Positions 1 through 12,671 are shown, counted from the stretch's first letter. The stretch is 64,000 bases of DNA from Drosophila persimilis (GCF_003286085.1 NW_020825289.1:21044001-21108000), one strand, 5' to 3'. Made by a program: numbers and translations. Notes: a model not told the origin generated them from the sequence alone.

Positions 1-491
1 CAACAAAACATAATTGTTGCAGAATGCGGTTGCTGCAGATTAGTCATGGCATAAATATAGTGGAATTAGTGGAAGAACCCAAAGAGTGTTGCAGGGCGGG
101 AGGAGGAGTTGGCAACCTTTTGTATCGATTCTTGGGTGGGGGTGCCTGTACAGGAAAATCTTTTATCCACTGATGACCTCAAAAACCGAAACCAAGAAAC
201 TGCACAAAAGCCCAAAAAAGAAGGGAAGAAAAATCAAGGAAAACGAGCAAGAAAAACTTTTGAAAGAGAAGTCCGTTGACATATTTGGAAGTATTTATAA
301 GGGAAAATGGCACCAGAAACAAAGGACACACAGCAACAGCCATGATGAGAATATGGCCAAAAGGGGGGGTGCTAAGGGCTGGGGTGCTGGCCAAAGCTAC
401 AAGCAATGCGATTATATCGCTGGCATTTGGCCAACGAAATTTTATAAATCAGTTGAGCAATTTGTGCTGATTTAGTGACATGATACCACAC

Positions 492-533
492 CAGCAGCAG
501 CAGGAGGAGGAGGAGGAGCAGCAGCAGCAGCAG
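492..533. repeat. CAG/GAG trinucleotide run
   Basis: CAG units flank a core of GAG units. Reading frames through it give poly-residue shadows and no supported protein. Confidence 0.85.
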
Positions 534-1947
534 GACGAAGACCAGGACGAGAACAAAGCCTCGAAAGTGTCTCTTTTTGGGAGCAAGGACTTGGACTCGG
601 ACTTGGACTCGTACTCGGACCAGCACTGAACTGAAGTGCAATGAAGTGAAAAACCTTATAAATAACGAAAATTTCACCCAAATTAAAAGTGGGCACGGGA
701 CGGACACTCGACCAAAAGAGAACGAGAGAGAGAGTCCCCGAGAAAGATAAACGAGCCAAAGAGCCAGCCAATTAGAGGAGGAACGAGGGAGATGGCTACT
801 CTTCCAGAAAGAGACAGACAGAGAGAGGCAAAGTATTTGGCGAATGTCCAAGCGACAACAAAATAAAAGTTGAAAACCCAAATTAAGAGACTGGAAATAG
901 GAGACTCTCCAAGGCAATGGAGCTCCAATTGTGAAGGAAGCAGAGGAAAAGAGGAGAAAAATAGAGAAATTGAGTGAGAACGAGGAAGAGAGAGAGAGGG
1001 ATAGGAGAGGGAGGGAGTGTAGGAGAGAGATATTGACAGGGCGGAATAGTGCCAATAGGATGGTCGATGATGGAACCCTTTTTAGAGTTCAGGGACGGGA
1101 GCCAGAGGAAACCGTAGATCCTGATAATCCTAATGGTAACAGGGGCAAGGAGAGCATCTTTGGGAGATATTGCTAGAGCCAAAAGAAGGCTTAGAGGATA
1201 CTGAGGATAGGGAAGAGGGAATTGTGTTGGGTACACGATTTTTTAAGGGGAAAACTGAAAGCAGAAGCTATTTTAGGATTATTTCTGCCATCTGCCAGGT
1301 CGGTAAAAGGTCTTGTCAATTAGGACACAAATTACAGAAGAAAAGAGTGATGAAAATTCGATGAAATATGCATATTTTGGGATGGGATGAAATCTCGTAG
1401 TTTTTCCATCAGATTCCCCAAAAACAGTTACCCTTTAGATGCCACACCGCTCATGCATCTGTGGCTTTAAAGGTATCCATCAGTTAAAGTATCTTTAAGC
1501 CCGATTTGTTGCCAACATAAATCGTGCCACAGCGCACACCGGCCGGAAGCATTCCCGTAGCGCCGGATGTTGGGATGTTGCAATGTTGCAAACAGCGAAT
1601 GTGAATGCGAATGCGAATGCAATTGCCATTCCTGCATCATTCAGAGGGAAATCATTGAAATTTAAATAATCCGATGAGGGAAACTCCCCTGAACCCCGGA
1701 CGGGTGGAGAGGGGGGGAGAACGAATATTCTTTCAAATTTAATTTTAATGAAGCGAACTTTTCAATGGAAATGCCTGCAGTTTTCCCTTTCCCTTTCCAC
1801 CTTGTCTGTATGCTAATTAAAAAAAGAAAGAGAGAGACATGGAAAATAACTTTGCCTCTTGTTGCAAGGCTGGAAGGCGGCAAGGGGGGGGTTGTATGTG
1901 CCTCCCATCTCCAGCGAGGCCCAGTACGTATACGCGGTGTTGACCAG

Positions 1948-2057
<110 letters not shown>

Positions 2058-2939
2058 TAGACACTTGAATGTTGCGGTCATTGTGGCTGGCTGGCTGCTG
2101 CCAGTGGGCGGCGGTGCTGTGGCACGCTCTTGCGTAATTAATTGGCCGTGTTGCATTTAAGTGGCAGACTGAAGCGGCAACAGCAGCTCCTGCGGAGGTG
2201 TGGCACAGCCGCCCGGCCGTTACCACAATGGAAATCAGCTTTACGCTGCCTGCCTGTGGCATGCCTCACCGCTGCACACCAACTCGCTTAAGCGATTGGA
2301 GGACTGTTTATTGTCCGATAAATTGATGCATGAATGAAGGCTGATTTGCTGAATTGTTGATTTGTTGACACTGCCGCTGGAGAATCAATTAAAACTCCTT
2401 TGTAATCCGTCGAACATCGGCGCATTCGCCACTCCACAAATCCATTATTATCCGTTCTATTCGGAGAGTGGGGGAGAGGGAATCCTAAGACGATTTTCCT
2501 CTCCACTCATTATGCCGCATAACTAATGAGATTTTGTGCAGCTGCCTTGCCTCCAAGTCTTGCCCCAAGACCACACCTCCAACCCACACAAAAAGTCGTA
2601 GTCCTTCGTGAGGAAGGAAGAAGCCCCACAAATCGCACTAAACAAATGATATTTATGCAGCGCCGAGAGAGAGCTTAGAGAGACTCAAAAGACTCGAAAG
2701 TTTTGTGTCTGTGTCTAGGACGGGGCAAATGGGAAATCTAAGGGAAAGGCACTGAGAAAAATAAACATCTTTGATGGCAAATACATATAAAATCCTTGGG
2801 AAACACTTGTTTAAGAGTACTCTGTGGGCACTATTTCTTCGATTAGGAACAGACTGGCAGAAACCTTGAGAATTCCGCTCTAGAAAAGGTCTACCAATCC
2901 CAAATATTTGATCTATATACAGATAGACTCGAATTGGAG

Positions 2940-2990
2940 CAAAATAATGAATATTCCGCTCATCCGAAAGTGCTGATTTATCGCTTGGAC
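2940..2990 (+). repeat. Dispersed repeat copy with CCGAAAGTGCTGATT motif (copy 1)
   Basis: GAATATTCCGCTCATCCGAA (2949-2968) continues into AGTGCTGATT. The full block is identical to the one at about 18735-18764. Flanks on the right diverge at once, so this is a short remnant or an edge of a repeat. Confidence 0.55.
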
Positions 2991-5190
2991 ATAGAATGTT
3001 CGTATTGTTATGGGCTTACATTCAAACAAGAGTCAGAAATAACAAAAATATGTACAAAAAATCATCAAAACTATATGCTTCATTTTATGTCCGGTTTTTG
3101 AATTTAAAAATCTCATTAAAAGCAAATTTAATTAAATTAATTGTTGTTCTGCATAAAAGATGGAACCTCTTGCCGTTTTCCCCCAGTGTTTAAGCCTTTG
3201 TCAGGTTCTGCCTTTGGGGAGGGGGGGATCGGGGTGCTTGGGGCTTGGGTTCGGAGGTGAGTGGTCCGTCGTGTAGGGGGCTGAGAGGTCCTTGGCTGTT
3301 TGTACAGACAAAAAGCATTTAAATCTTATTTTGACATAATTAATGACAGTTAAAAGCAGTTGGCGGCTTTGCAGCCCGGGCCACTCCCCCATCCACCCAA
3401 ACAGCGCCCTCCACTCCCGCTGGAGGAGGACTTGATGTCGACAGCAAACGTCTCCAGGCTGTTGCACATTTACATGACACTTGGCGGGGGGGCGCTGTGC
3501 AGGGGCAGGGAGTGGCTGCCAAAAAGTTTGCAACTCGAATGTCGACTGCGTTAAATTTATGACAATTTACGCATACATCTACGGTGGGCTGGTGGGAGGG
3601 GGAGAGGAGGGGGGGGGTTGGGCCAAAAGAAGTACGTAAGCGGGTAAACGGGTTTTCCTTCTAGTTCCCGTTGCAGCTGCGTTTCGTTGCTGCCACGCCC
3701 CCGTTCTTGACAAGCAAAACAGATGGCAGGCGCCTTTTTATCTCTTGGGGGCAGGGGCAAGGGGGGCAGGGGGCAGCGCAAGGAGCTGCTCGGGTATATG
3801 ATTAATGCAATTGGCTCTTGTAATTGACACATAATTTATTGTCGGCTCTCGGCCGCACTCGGAATAATACGCATACGCAACGTAGGACAGCTGCAGCTGT
3901 GGAGAGAGGGACGTGGCAGCAGCTGCCCGTGCCCGTGTCCGTGTCCGTTTGCTGTCTTGTGGATTGTTTCGGCTACTTGAAGTCCTACTTGAAGTCCTCC
4001 CCGACGGAGAGACCGACGGAGCATCTGGTTGCACTCTCGAGTGGCGTCTGAATCTCTTAATGAAGTTATGCAAATTTCAGCTCTCTTCTGTGGCTGCTGT
4101 TGCTTCTGTTGCTGCTGCTGGTGATGTGCTCTCTGCCTATCAGTGCCCCTCAAGTGCCTGACGAAAGTTTCAGCAACAGGGAAATGCACTTGAAGTGGAT
4201 GCCATACCATTTCTCTGCTCCGCGATGCGGCACTGACAAGACCCACGCCTTTACCTCACGGACGGGGCACTGACAAGACCCACTCCGAGATGGGGCATGC
4301 CCCATTCCCTTTTCATCCCCTCCAATGCTTGTGGAGAAAAATCTGTTACGTAATTTCAATTGACTTTTGAGAAGCGCGACTCAGTCGCTGACTGACGCCT
4401 GACTGCTTCGATTTCTACACGGAACAAATCAGTTTAATATACCTCGCCCCCAATCGAAGACTCACCCGCCCACCACGTGAACCCACCCTTTACCACCCTC
4501 TCTGCGGGGGAGGGAGAAGGCGATGCTTATCAATTTGAAATTACTTTAGCCCCCGAACAGAACGGAACACAAAAGACAAGCCACGCACACGATAAAGAAG
4601 AGACGAGGAGGTGGTGGTGGTTCATGGGGCACATTCTGCGGGGACAGAGAGGAGGGGAGGCGGCGGCGGCGACGGCAACGGCGGCGGCGGTAAAGACAAT
4701 CGCGCCAACATCGACAATGCTGACACCCCATAAAATATTTAAGTTAACACAGCGGTGGATCGAAGGATGGCAGTGCGGGGAGGGGTGCGGGGTGCGGCTC
4801 GACCCCCGGGGGCAGACCGAGCCGGGTCGGGCCGTGCCTTAAAGGGCGTCGCTGGCTGAGCACCAGGGGAGGGTGGAGGGGGGCACATTAAAGCGCTCAA
4901 TGTGTTGCCTTTTGTCGCTCCCCCTGTGGCAGGTTCGAGTTGGGTTCGTTTGGTGCTGCCACGACGGGGAGAGCAGAGCAGAGCAGAGCAGAGCCCTGCC
5001 TTGCCTTGCCTTGCCTCATATTTGTCGACCCTTGTAAAAGTCGCTTGGCACTTTACTATCGATATATATACATATGCACTTATGTATGGGTATGTCTGTG
5101 TGTCTGTGTCTCTGTGTATGTGTCTTCCTTCCTTCCGGTTTCATGCACACTTTTTTTTTTTGCTGATTTTTTACTTTTCTTTTGGCTGTC

Positions 5191-5600
5191 ATACCCTGTA
5201 TTTGAACCATTTGATAGGGTATGTTGAGGTTTGGGGAATGGTGACCCATTGACCAACACTCTAGAGATGTTTGCCAACACTGTTTCAGTCTAAAAACACT
5301 GGAAATATGCCACTTTTTAGCTTAAAGAATGTAAATTTTCAAAGATTCAGCTTTAAAGTAGAGAATCGTAGTCCTCTTATCAAGCAGGACTTCTTTGAGC
5401 ACAATTTTCGCACATTTTAGTATGAGTTAACCAACACCAAAAAGCACTAGAAAATATTAAACCTTTTAGCTCTTGGGAATAAGCATCGAAGGAATGAATC
5501 TTTGATCTGGAATAACCGAATCCCTTTTCCACAATCTTTGCTTAAGTTAACCAACACTAGACCATTGCAGGGTGTCAAACACTCGACTATACGCAAGCCT
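5191..5600 (+). repeat. Possible degenerate transposon with ATACCCT/AGGGTAT hairpin
   Basis: ATACCCT (5191-5197) and AGGGTAT (5216-5222) form a perfect 7-bp inverted repeat with an 18-nt loop, like the hairpins in INE-1-type elements. Downstream, AACCAACAC or GACCAACAC occurs at about 5251, 5429 and 5549, and GCCAACAC at 5272. The tail has no coding potential. The family is not identified. Confidence 0.4.
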
Positions 5601-6795
5601 CAAGGCTCGTCGATGTGTTTTCCAGTTCATATCCTTTTGGGCCATGCTGCCGATAAGGTAGTCCCCATCACGCCCTCCTCTGCACTCATTCCAATTCTCT
5701 CTCTGTCTCTCTGTCTCTCTTTCCTTCTCCTTTTGATGGCGCTGCCAGATGGGCGCCCACTTGTGAGGCCATGTGGCAACACTGGCTGCCACTCGACGGA
5801 ACAAACACAATCAAAAATTCATTTCTAAAATAGAATTTAAAACTTTTGCACCACACAAAAGACGAGAGGGAGGATTGGCCTCTGGGGGGCCTCTGGGATG
5901 GGGCAAGGCAGTGGTTTGTGGGGGGGTTCCCCCCCCTCCTTCGCTCGGCTTCTCTCGCAGGATACAATGTTTCATAAGTTTAAAGAGGCGTTAAGTTTAT
6001 TTCAACTTTGTGTGTGGGGCAGGAGGCGTGGAGCAAGGGGCACACACACACACCAGAGGGGGGGAGGCACGGCTTTTGGCTGCTTCCTTCCAGGACTGTG
6101 CTTCGTTTTATGTTTGTTTTGTGTGTCTAGACGTTGGCAACGACTGCCGACTCCCGACTGCCGACTGCCGACTGCACGAGTCCTTGGTCCTGCTTATTCA
6201 TTACCAACAACATCATCATTATCCTTCGTCCTGCATCCTCCGTCCTCCATCCTGCAACTGTAAATACAACTATAAATATGAAATATAATAATAATAATAA
6301 CGATAAAATGAACCACGACTCGACAGCTCGTGACGGGCTGCCTGCTGCCTTCTGCCTCTTGCCTCTTGCCACATGTGTGTCGTGTGTCGTGTGTCGTGTG
6401 GCGTCGTGTCACGCGTGATTTCCTCCTTTGGCGTGTTGTTGAGCTCTTAATTTAATTTTCCCCCTTTTTTGCTCTTTGGCTTGGCTTTTCCGCGGCAGGA
6501 CATGTGTGCTGTCCCTCTCTCTCTGTCCCTCTCTCCCTCTCCCTCTCTCTCTTTATGATTTTGCTGCTCTCCTGTCGTTTCTCTGTTTTATAGCCGCTCA
6601 TTTGCCAAAAGCATTAACAAACAATTACGAAGAAGTTTCGGGGGGAAGCCCCCTCCCCATTGATGCATACAGAGGGGGCCAGGGGGGGCCAGGAGGGGGG
6701 AATACATTTAACGAGGCTCGGAAACTTACGCGATTTTAATTAGAAAAGTTTTGTATTTTGTTTTTGGTTTTTTTTTCCTACTACTTATCCATGTT

Positions 6796-6827
<32 letters not shown>

Positions 6828-7110
6828 TACATCAAAATATGATTCTTTCCTGCACTAAAAGCCCTCCCTTGTCAGATCCTTTTTGCCCGATTATCCGCTT
6901 CATTTGAGCCGCTTTTCCCTTGCCCCTTGCCCCCTTCCCCTTGCCCTCCAGACATGATTTGTGCAGTTCTGGCAATAAACTTGCTAATTGTTAATTGTTG
7001 GAGCATTACTTTTAGCCATTCCCTGCTCTCTTTTTGTCCCTTAATTATCCCTGATTTTCCCTCACTTTTTCCCCAGTAAAGTTTTTAATTAACATGTTTT
7101 CTTGTTGTTT

Positions 7111-7140
7111 CACTTCCGATTTCTTTGCAGGTAAGGATTG
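7111..7140 (+). other. Recursive splice site (ratchet point) 1, junction 7130|7131
   Basis: The sequence reads TTTCTTTGCAG directly followed by GTAAGG. A pyrimidine-rich stretch begins at about 7100, and an A-rich branch-point candidate (TTAATTAAC) lies about 40 nt upstream. A 3' splice site fused to a 5' splice site leaves no exon sequence and regenerates a donor after the first splicing step. This is the established architecture of recursive splicing in long Drosophila introns. A second donor, GTGAGT, starts at 7180, giving a 49-nt potential RS-exon. Confidence 0.7.
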
Positions 7141-7179
7141 GGTTCTGCTCTTTAAAGGAGGCCTAAAAACGCAGAGAGG
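7131..7179 (+). other. Possible 49-nt RS-exon downstream of ratchet point 1
   Basis: The stretch runs from the ratchet junction to G|GTGAGT at 7180. Such downstream donors can define the 3' splice site and give a rarely included exon. One reading frame is open throughout and the other two contain TAA. Normal recursive splicing would skip it, because the regenerated GTAAGG donor competes with the downstream one. Confidence 0.35.
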
Positions 7180-7844
7180 GTGAGTCCCGGGCAACGGCAA
7201 CAATCCCTGGAAGCATCAATGGGCCCTCACCCACCATTTCCCCATTCCCCCCCTTTTCAAAGGTCAATAACTCGGGCAGTGCCCGATAACGGGCCGTACA
7301 CAAAACGATAAGAGGGCCTGCTGTCCGTCGGTCCGCCTGTCCGCCTGCCAGTCAATCTGTTCGGCCAGCCGGCAGTCAATGTGTCAATCATAATTTAATG
7401 GCGAGTACACACCGCGGCGGAGTCACGTGGAGTCGTGGCATGGCACTGCACCACTTGCTTGCAACAAGCTAAAATAGTTGTCAACATGAATTATTTACAA
7501 GCGACGTGCGGCACAAGACGCTCCAGCCGAGACGAGGGCCAGCGACAGGTGCAGGCGACACACGAGTGCGGCCATCATCATCATTATCATCGTCTGTCCC
7601 ACGATCGTGTGTCCCGCCGTCCCGGCATCCACAAATGCGTAGTATCCCTTGCCTCATTACGCATGCGGGCGCACGCGCAACTAGCTGCCCAAAAACGGAT
7701 TGCATGGGGGGCATGGGGGGCACTCGGGAGGGGGCAAGGTGTATTGAAATTAATACGCACCGACAGCAGAAATATGCAACGAGTTATGGGAAGAGAGAAA
7801 AACCAGTTTAAAATTCGCAAAATTGGCAAAGAGACGGCGGAGAG

Positions 7845-8010
7845 GAGGCACAGGCGGAGGCAGAGGTGGAGGCACAGGCGGAGGAGGCACAGGCGGGGAC
7901 ACAGGCGGAGGAGGCACAAGCGGAGGCACAGGCGGAGGCACAGGCGGGGACACAGGCGGAGGCAGAGATGGAGGCACAGGCGGGGGCGGGGGCACAGGCG
8001 GAGGCACAGA
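7845..8010. repeat. GGCGGA/GGCACA minisatellite
   Basis: About 165 bp of 6- and 12-bp units such as GGCACAGGCGGA, with GGCGGGGACACA variants. The units keep every frame open (Gly-Thr, Arg-His or Pro-Val runs), which explains the overlapping open frames here; none looks like a real protein. Confidence 0.9.
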
Positions 8011-8689
8011 CAGCGCATTAAATGTAGCTAAGTGCCCCAAGGGGGGAGGGTATGGCAAGGGGTAGATGCAACACCGTATGTTGGTTGATTTAAAAAAAAA
8101 AACGGTAGCAAAGCAATTACAACAACAGCAACAATTCAATTACACGAGAGAGCCAAAAGAGAGGAGTGGGGAGAGGAGGGGAGGGGAGAGGGCTGATGCA
8201 CAGAAGATTATGAAAAGCAAAGAAGCGGGAAGGAGGGGGGAAGAGGCGAAGGGAAGTACGAGCAGACCTTCCAGCACGAATCGTGGCGAGGGAGAGGGAG
8301 AGGAGGAGGCAGGCCGCAGACTGATAGCCACTCATGTGTGTGTGTGTGTCGTGTGTGTGTGTGTCGTTTGTGTGTGGAAGCTTCAGCCAGGTCGAAGCCA
8401 GAGAGCACCCTACTCTCATCGGAGAGACCCGGAGCATCGAAACCACAATCGGATTATTTGAATGCAGGACATGGCAACGGATTGATAGGGCGGCGAGGGG
8501 CAGGGCAGGGGCAGGAGAGAGCAATGATGCCACAGGAATCGAATGGAATACGTCAAGGAATAGTCATGGTAATGGTAATGAATGATGATAGGGGTCTTCG
8601 TCTACAGAGAGATACCCAAACCCCACTTTGGGCATCTATTCGGAGACTCAAGACTCGAGAGCTTCGGAACTAAGCTAAATCTGCCAGAA

Positions 8690-8945
8690 TTATATATTCC
8701 TTCATAATAGTTCCAAATATAATGAAAATAAATGGAATTCTATTTGATTTAAACATCAATTTATTAACTCTCGGCCATATTTTATTTTGAAATATAAAAG
8801 ACTTTGAAAAAAATATATATTTAATATCATAAATTTAAAATATATTTAAATTAAATATCAAATACATATAATTTAAATGGGAAGTATATTTATTTTAAAT
8901 ATAAAATATATATTTAAAAAATATTAATGTCAAAATGTCACTTAA
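8690..8945. repeat. AT-rich low-complexity block
   Basis: A stretch dominated by A and T with repeated ATATTTAAA/TTTAAAT words, in sharp contrast to the GC-balanced flanks. It ends in ATTTTCACGAA units (8944-8965). No gene is present; it could be decayed transposon DNA or a matrix-attachment-like region. Confidence 0.7.
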
Positions 8946-9823
8946 TTTTCACGAATTTTCACGAATTTCCATGAATTTCGAATGCAAATTTATTGGTAAA
9001 CAATTTTCAAATCGAAACCTTTAAATTACCAAATTTCAGAGCCATTTTTGTCTGGCTATATTTGAAGTTTCTTCTGTGGAGCTCCATCGCTCCACCCCCT
9101 CTCTCGCTTAGCCAAGTGGCAAGCATGCTGGCAGGCAGGAGGCATGCCCCCGCATTTCGAGTGTAGCGCAATTTGTATGAAAAATGTAAAGTATCTGGCG
9201 ACGAGTTCCCATACCCAATACCCAATCCCAATCCCCAATACAGAATACCCGGTCCCCTGTGCCACTCCCATGCCGCACGTTTATGAAGCGTGCTTTCATA
9301 ATGCAGCTGTGTGGGGCAGCAGCTGGAGGGCGGGGCGGTGCGGGGGGGAGGCGTAAGCTTGCACCACGCAGCGCGTTGCAGGTCGCGCTTTATCATGAGA
9401 TAAAAACCGAAAGGCTCGACCGGACTGGAACTGGACTCCATGTCGACTCCATGGCTCTCCACTCGACGGGGGCTCCAGAGGCTGATGGCCTGCCTGCCTG
9501 CCTGCTGTCTCACCTGCAACATACTCTACCTCTGCCGCCGACTATGCCCCTTGCTCGCCGCAGTGGCAACCGCAGGCAGAGTGCCCCAACCACTCCCAGC
9601 CACCAAGCACCAGGCACCAGTCGAGTCAGTCAGTCAGTCAAACAACAAGAGCTGCACGGCACCTACCCACTGATCCACCTTGCCACCTTGCCACCCCTCG
9701 CCGCACCCCTCCCCTGGTCTCGCGACTGTATGCCACAATCAACTGGTTGCAACACAGGCTTGGGGTCGCTGCTGCTGTTGTTGTTTTTTGGGTGCCTTCT
9801 CCACTGCCACGCCTTTGGTTGCC

Positions 9824-9873
9824 TCCGCCGTCGCCGCCGTCGCCGCCGTCGCCGCCGTCGCCGCTGCCGTCGC
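9824..9873. repeat. (CGCCGT) hexanucleotide run
   Basis: About eight near-perfect CGCCGT units with small variants. Open frames across it (poly-Arg, Ala-Val) are repeat artefacts. Confidence 0.88.
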
Positions 9874-10060
9874 ACATTTTGCGTTTCCGTTGCATTTTTC
9901 AATGTCCGTCCGTCCGAAAGTTGCTGTTGCTGCCGCGATTTATATGCGGTTGAATGAACACGCCTGCGGGGCAGGCAACAAAAGCAATCCCGATGATGAC
10001 TTAACCGGCAACATCGTCATCATCATCCTCATCGTCATCGTCAACAACGTTGTCAGGATG

Positions 10061-10086
10061 CAACAACAACAACAACAACAACAACG
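10061..10086. repeat. (CAA) trinucleotide run
   Basis: About eight CAA units. The surrounding open frame gives poly-Gln but lacks coding character. Confidence 0.8.
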
Positions 10087-10239
10087 AAAACAAATGGAAC
10101 AACACCCTGAACATTTTGCACGTTTTTTAATAAACACAAAATTTGTGGAAACTTTTGCCTTGCAACCAAACAAAAAAAACAAAAAACCAAAACCAAAACA
10201 AACATGACAATCAGAAAATAAAAGCTTTTCGCAGAGGTC

Positions 10240-10500
10240 GAAGGCTTAAATACCCTTCAAAGATGTATAGTTTATACGGTAGCAGATATATTATACAGAA
10301 TTTAAGAGAATTAATTTATAATACCTGGAATTTAATATATTTTTTTCTGAGACTGAACAGACAGACATGGCTATATAGACTCGGCCATAGATGCTGATCA
10401 AGAATATATACACTTGATGAGGTCGAAAAGACTTCCTTCCGGGTGTTACAGACATCCAGATCGAATACAGAACTTAACTCCGCGATTATTGGGTATAATT
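10240..10500 (+). mobile_element. Diverged INE-1/DINE-1-type (Helentron-like) transposon fragment
   Basis: Positions 10357-10452 carry the hallmark order CAGACAGACATGGCT, then GACTCGGCC, then GATGCTGATCAAGAATATAT, then GGTCG and a CTTCC...GTTACA block. This order is shared by the INE-1 family and related Drosophila elements. An AATACCCTT block at 10249-10257 and TGGGTATAATT at 10490-10500 resemble the ATACCCT/AGGGTAT hairpin ends. The copy has many substitutions and no coding capacity, so it is an old non-autonomous remnant. The exact edges are uncertain. Confidence 0.7.
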
Positions 10501-10679
10501 AGGTACGAAAGCACCTCTCATTTGTTGTTTTATTACAAGAAAAGGCTATCAGCTGTCTTCGAAGAGGAATTCTTCATTAATCAGTCCCTAATAATACAGC
10601 CAGCCCCGCCCAGTCGCCCCGGGAGTCTGTTAAAGTCTATCCTCAAACCATATATTCCTGAATTTTCAAGTCAAGGCAC

Positions 10680-10800
10680 ATGAAACAGTAGTCTGTAGAG
10701 TCCTCTCACGGAGACTTCAATCCGCTTCGTTACGTTGTCGACTCCGCTCACCCGAAAGTGCTGATTGCTTACAAGTGACAGCGTTCGAAGACCAGTGGCT
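10680..10800 (+). repeat. Dispersed repeat copy with CCGAAAGTGCTGATT motif (copy 2)
   Basis: At 10737-10767 the sequence CTCCGCTCACCCGAAAGTG continues into CTGATTG. It matches the copies near 2951 and 18740 except for a T to C change. It lies about 240 bp after the INE-1-like fragment and may be part of the same decayed element. Confidence 0.5.
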
Positions 10801-11951
10801 TGGGAGATCCTTCTCTGCTAAAAAAATCTCCTTACCCTCTTCTAGAGAGTATTTTCAAAACAAAATGAACTAAAGTTGAAAAGGCAAAAGCAAAAAGCAA
10901 CAGCAACAGCAACAATGAATAAAGTGTGCAGAAAAATTTCGCATAATTATTTTCCATGTACGTACCTCCTCGATGAGGATACCTCCTATCCATCCATGCA
11001 TCCGCCTGTCTGTCTGTCTGTCTGTCCGTCCGTCTCTCTGTCTGTCCCTCCGTCCGTCTGTCGGCTGCGCTGCATTTAAAAGCGCATAAGTGAAAAAATT
11101 TGTTAAAGTGTCAACATTGACAGCGATTTAAGTCATTTTACTGTCATCATTAAGCCCCCGACCGGTGCCCCCGACCGGAGACGGGAGGGCGGATGTGGAG
11201 TGGGAGTCGGAGTCGGAGTCGGTGGAGCCTCCCCCCCCCCGACACAGCCATCGCATCGCTCGTGGATGGCGCGTGGGTTCGCATTGAGGGGGTTTAAGGC
11301 GAGTATTTGTTGTATTTGTTTCCATACGAGTTTTCAAGGGGGGATCTGCACGGGGCTGGATGTTGGAGCTTCAGTAGTGCTGCGGCGGATTGTGCGGTTT
11401 AGAGTGATGGAAAACGGGACAGGCAGGGCCTGTGCAGGGAAAGCCCTCTCCGCGGAAAAGGTGGAGATCAAAGCCCAGCAGATATCATTCCTACAGGGCT
11501 TTGCTTCCTGGTCCCCTGTCCCCCCCCCCGTTCAGAAAACTCCCAAATCGATGACTGGAAAAACTTTTAAAGTCAAATCGAGACATTTTCTGTTCGGCCA
11601 AAGCCCGTTAGCCCCCTGCCCCAGCCCCTTGCCGGGGCGCCCCCAATTAGGAGGCGACAAACTCGTCATTCGAAAGGGAAATTCAAGGAAAAGCAAGGAA
11701 AAAGCACAGTTTAGCAGCTTCTGTGAAATCAATTAAAAAACTTTTTCCCTCGGATTAAGGATTAAGCATCTGAATTACGACAAAAAGGACTCCCACCATG
11801 GGGTATTTTTAGGGTTAATTCGGATGGGCATTAATTAAATTTCAATGCACTCCCCACTGCACCCCCACCACGGAAAAAGAGGAGACATTCGTGCTTTCAA
11901 ATGTATTTTTGAATGTCTTGTGCTGTTTTTTTTTGGGTGAAAGTTCTCCGG

Positions 11952-11952
<1 letters not shown>

Positions 11953-12019
<67 letters not shown>

Positions 12020-12020
12020 G
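11953..12020. repeat. Compound GGCA and GACA tetranucleotide run
   Basis: About seven GGCA units switch to about ten GACA units. A compound array of this type usually arises by a point change that then spreads by slippage. Confidence 0.93.
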
Positions 12021-12653
12021 AGTCAACCCAACCAATGCCCCAGGCCACGCCCCAACGGGCAAAAGTTTTTGAGCCTTATTTACGCCTGCCTCCCCGAAGG
12101 CGGAGAGCGGGGAACAGGGCAGGGCAACAGTCGACGTGGGGAGTTCTCTGTGGAAAATAAATTACGAATTAAAAGAGGACATCTTAGAGTACACAAAATA
12201 AACCCTAAAAATACAGATAGATCTGATGATACCGATTTCTGAATATATTCCATTGAGAGTTCATTTATTTGGGCTACAATATTATCTTGTATTCAAGGCA
12301 ATGCCCACAAAATTGGTTCCCTTTTCAATCGAAAATATACCAAGAGTTCACTCTTTACCGAGGACTGTAAATTCTCTCCCCTTCGCGGAAGGGCACTCCC
12401 GTCTTCGACTTGGCCAATCCCTTTTTTTCTCTCTTCCGAAATGTTCTCCCTTCGAGGCTAGGCGCAAAGTTTTCTTTTCTTTCTTCGGCGCAGACATTAA
12501 TCTTGAAAAAGAAAATTTGCATGAAATTAAAAAAGTGGAAATACTTAAGCTTTTCCTTGAAATGTTGTACGATTGAATGGCGGCTGCGTGGAACGGAAAA
12601 GTGAAATTTGTAAGCACTTAGCGGCCCCTTTGGAAATGTGGGAATGGGGCGCA

Positions 12654-12671
12654 GGGGGGGGGGGGGGGGGG
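12654..12671. repeat. Poly-G run (18 G)
   Basis: Eighteen consecutive G residues, a prime place for length errors in sequencing and polymerase slippage. Confidence 0.9.

Noticed and set aside
7435..8139. Arg/His-, Gly/Thr- and Pro/Val-rich open frames up to 198 codons
   Set aside because: They arise from a stop-free 6/12-bp minisatellite; all frames are open, and flanks lack coding character.
9500..9545. Minus-strand CAG|GTGAGA
   Set aside because: The sequence upstream on that strand is purine-rich, so it is not a usable acceptor.
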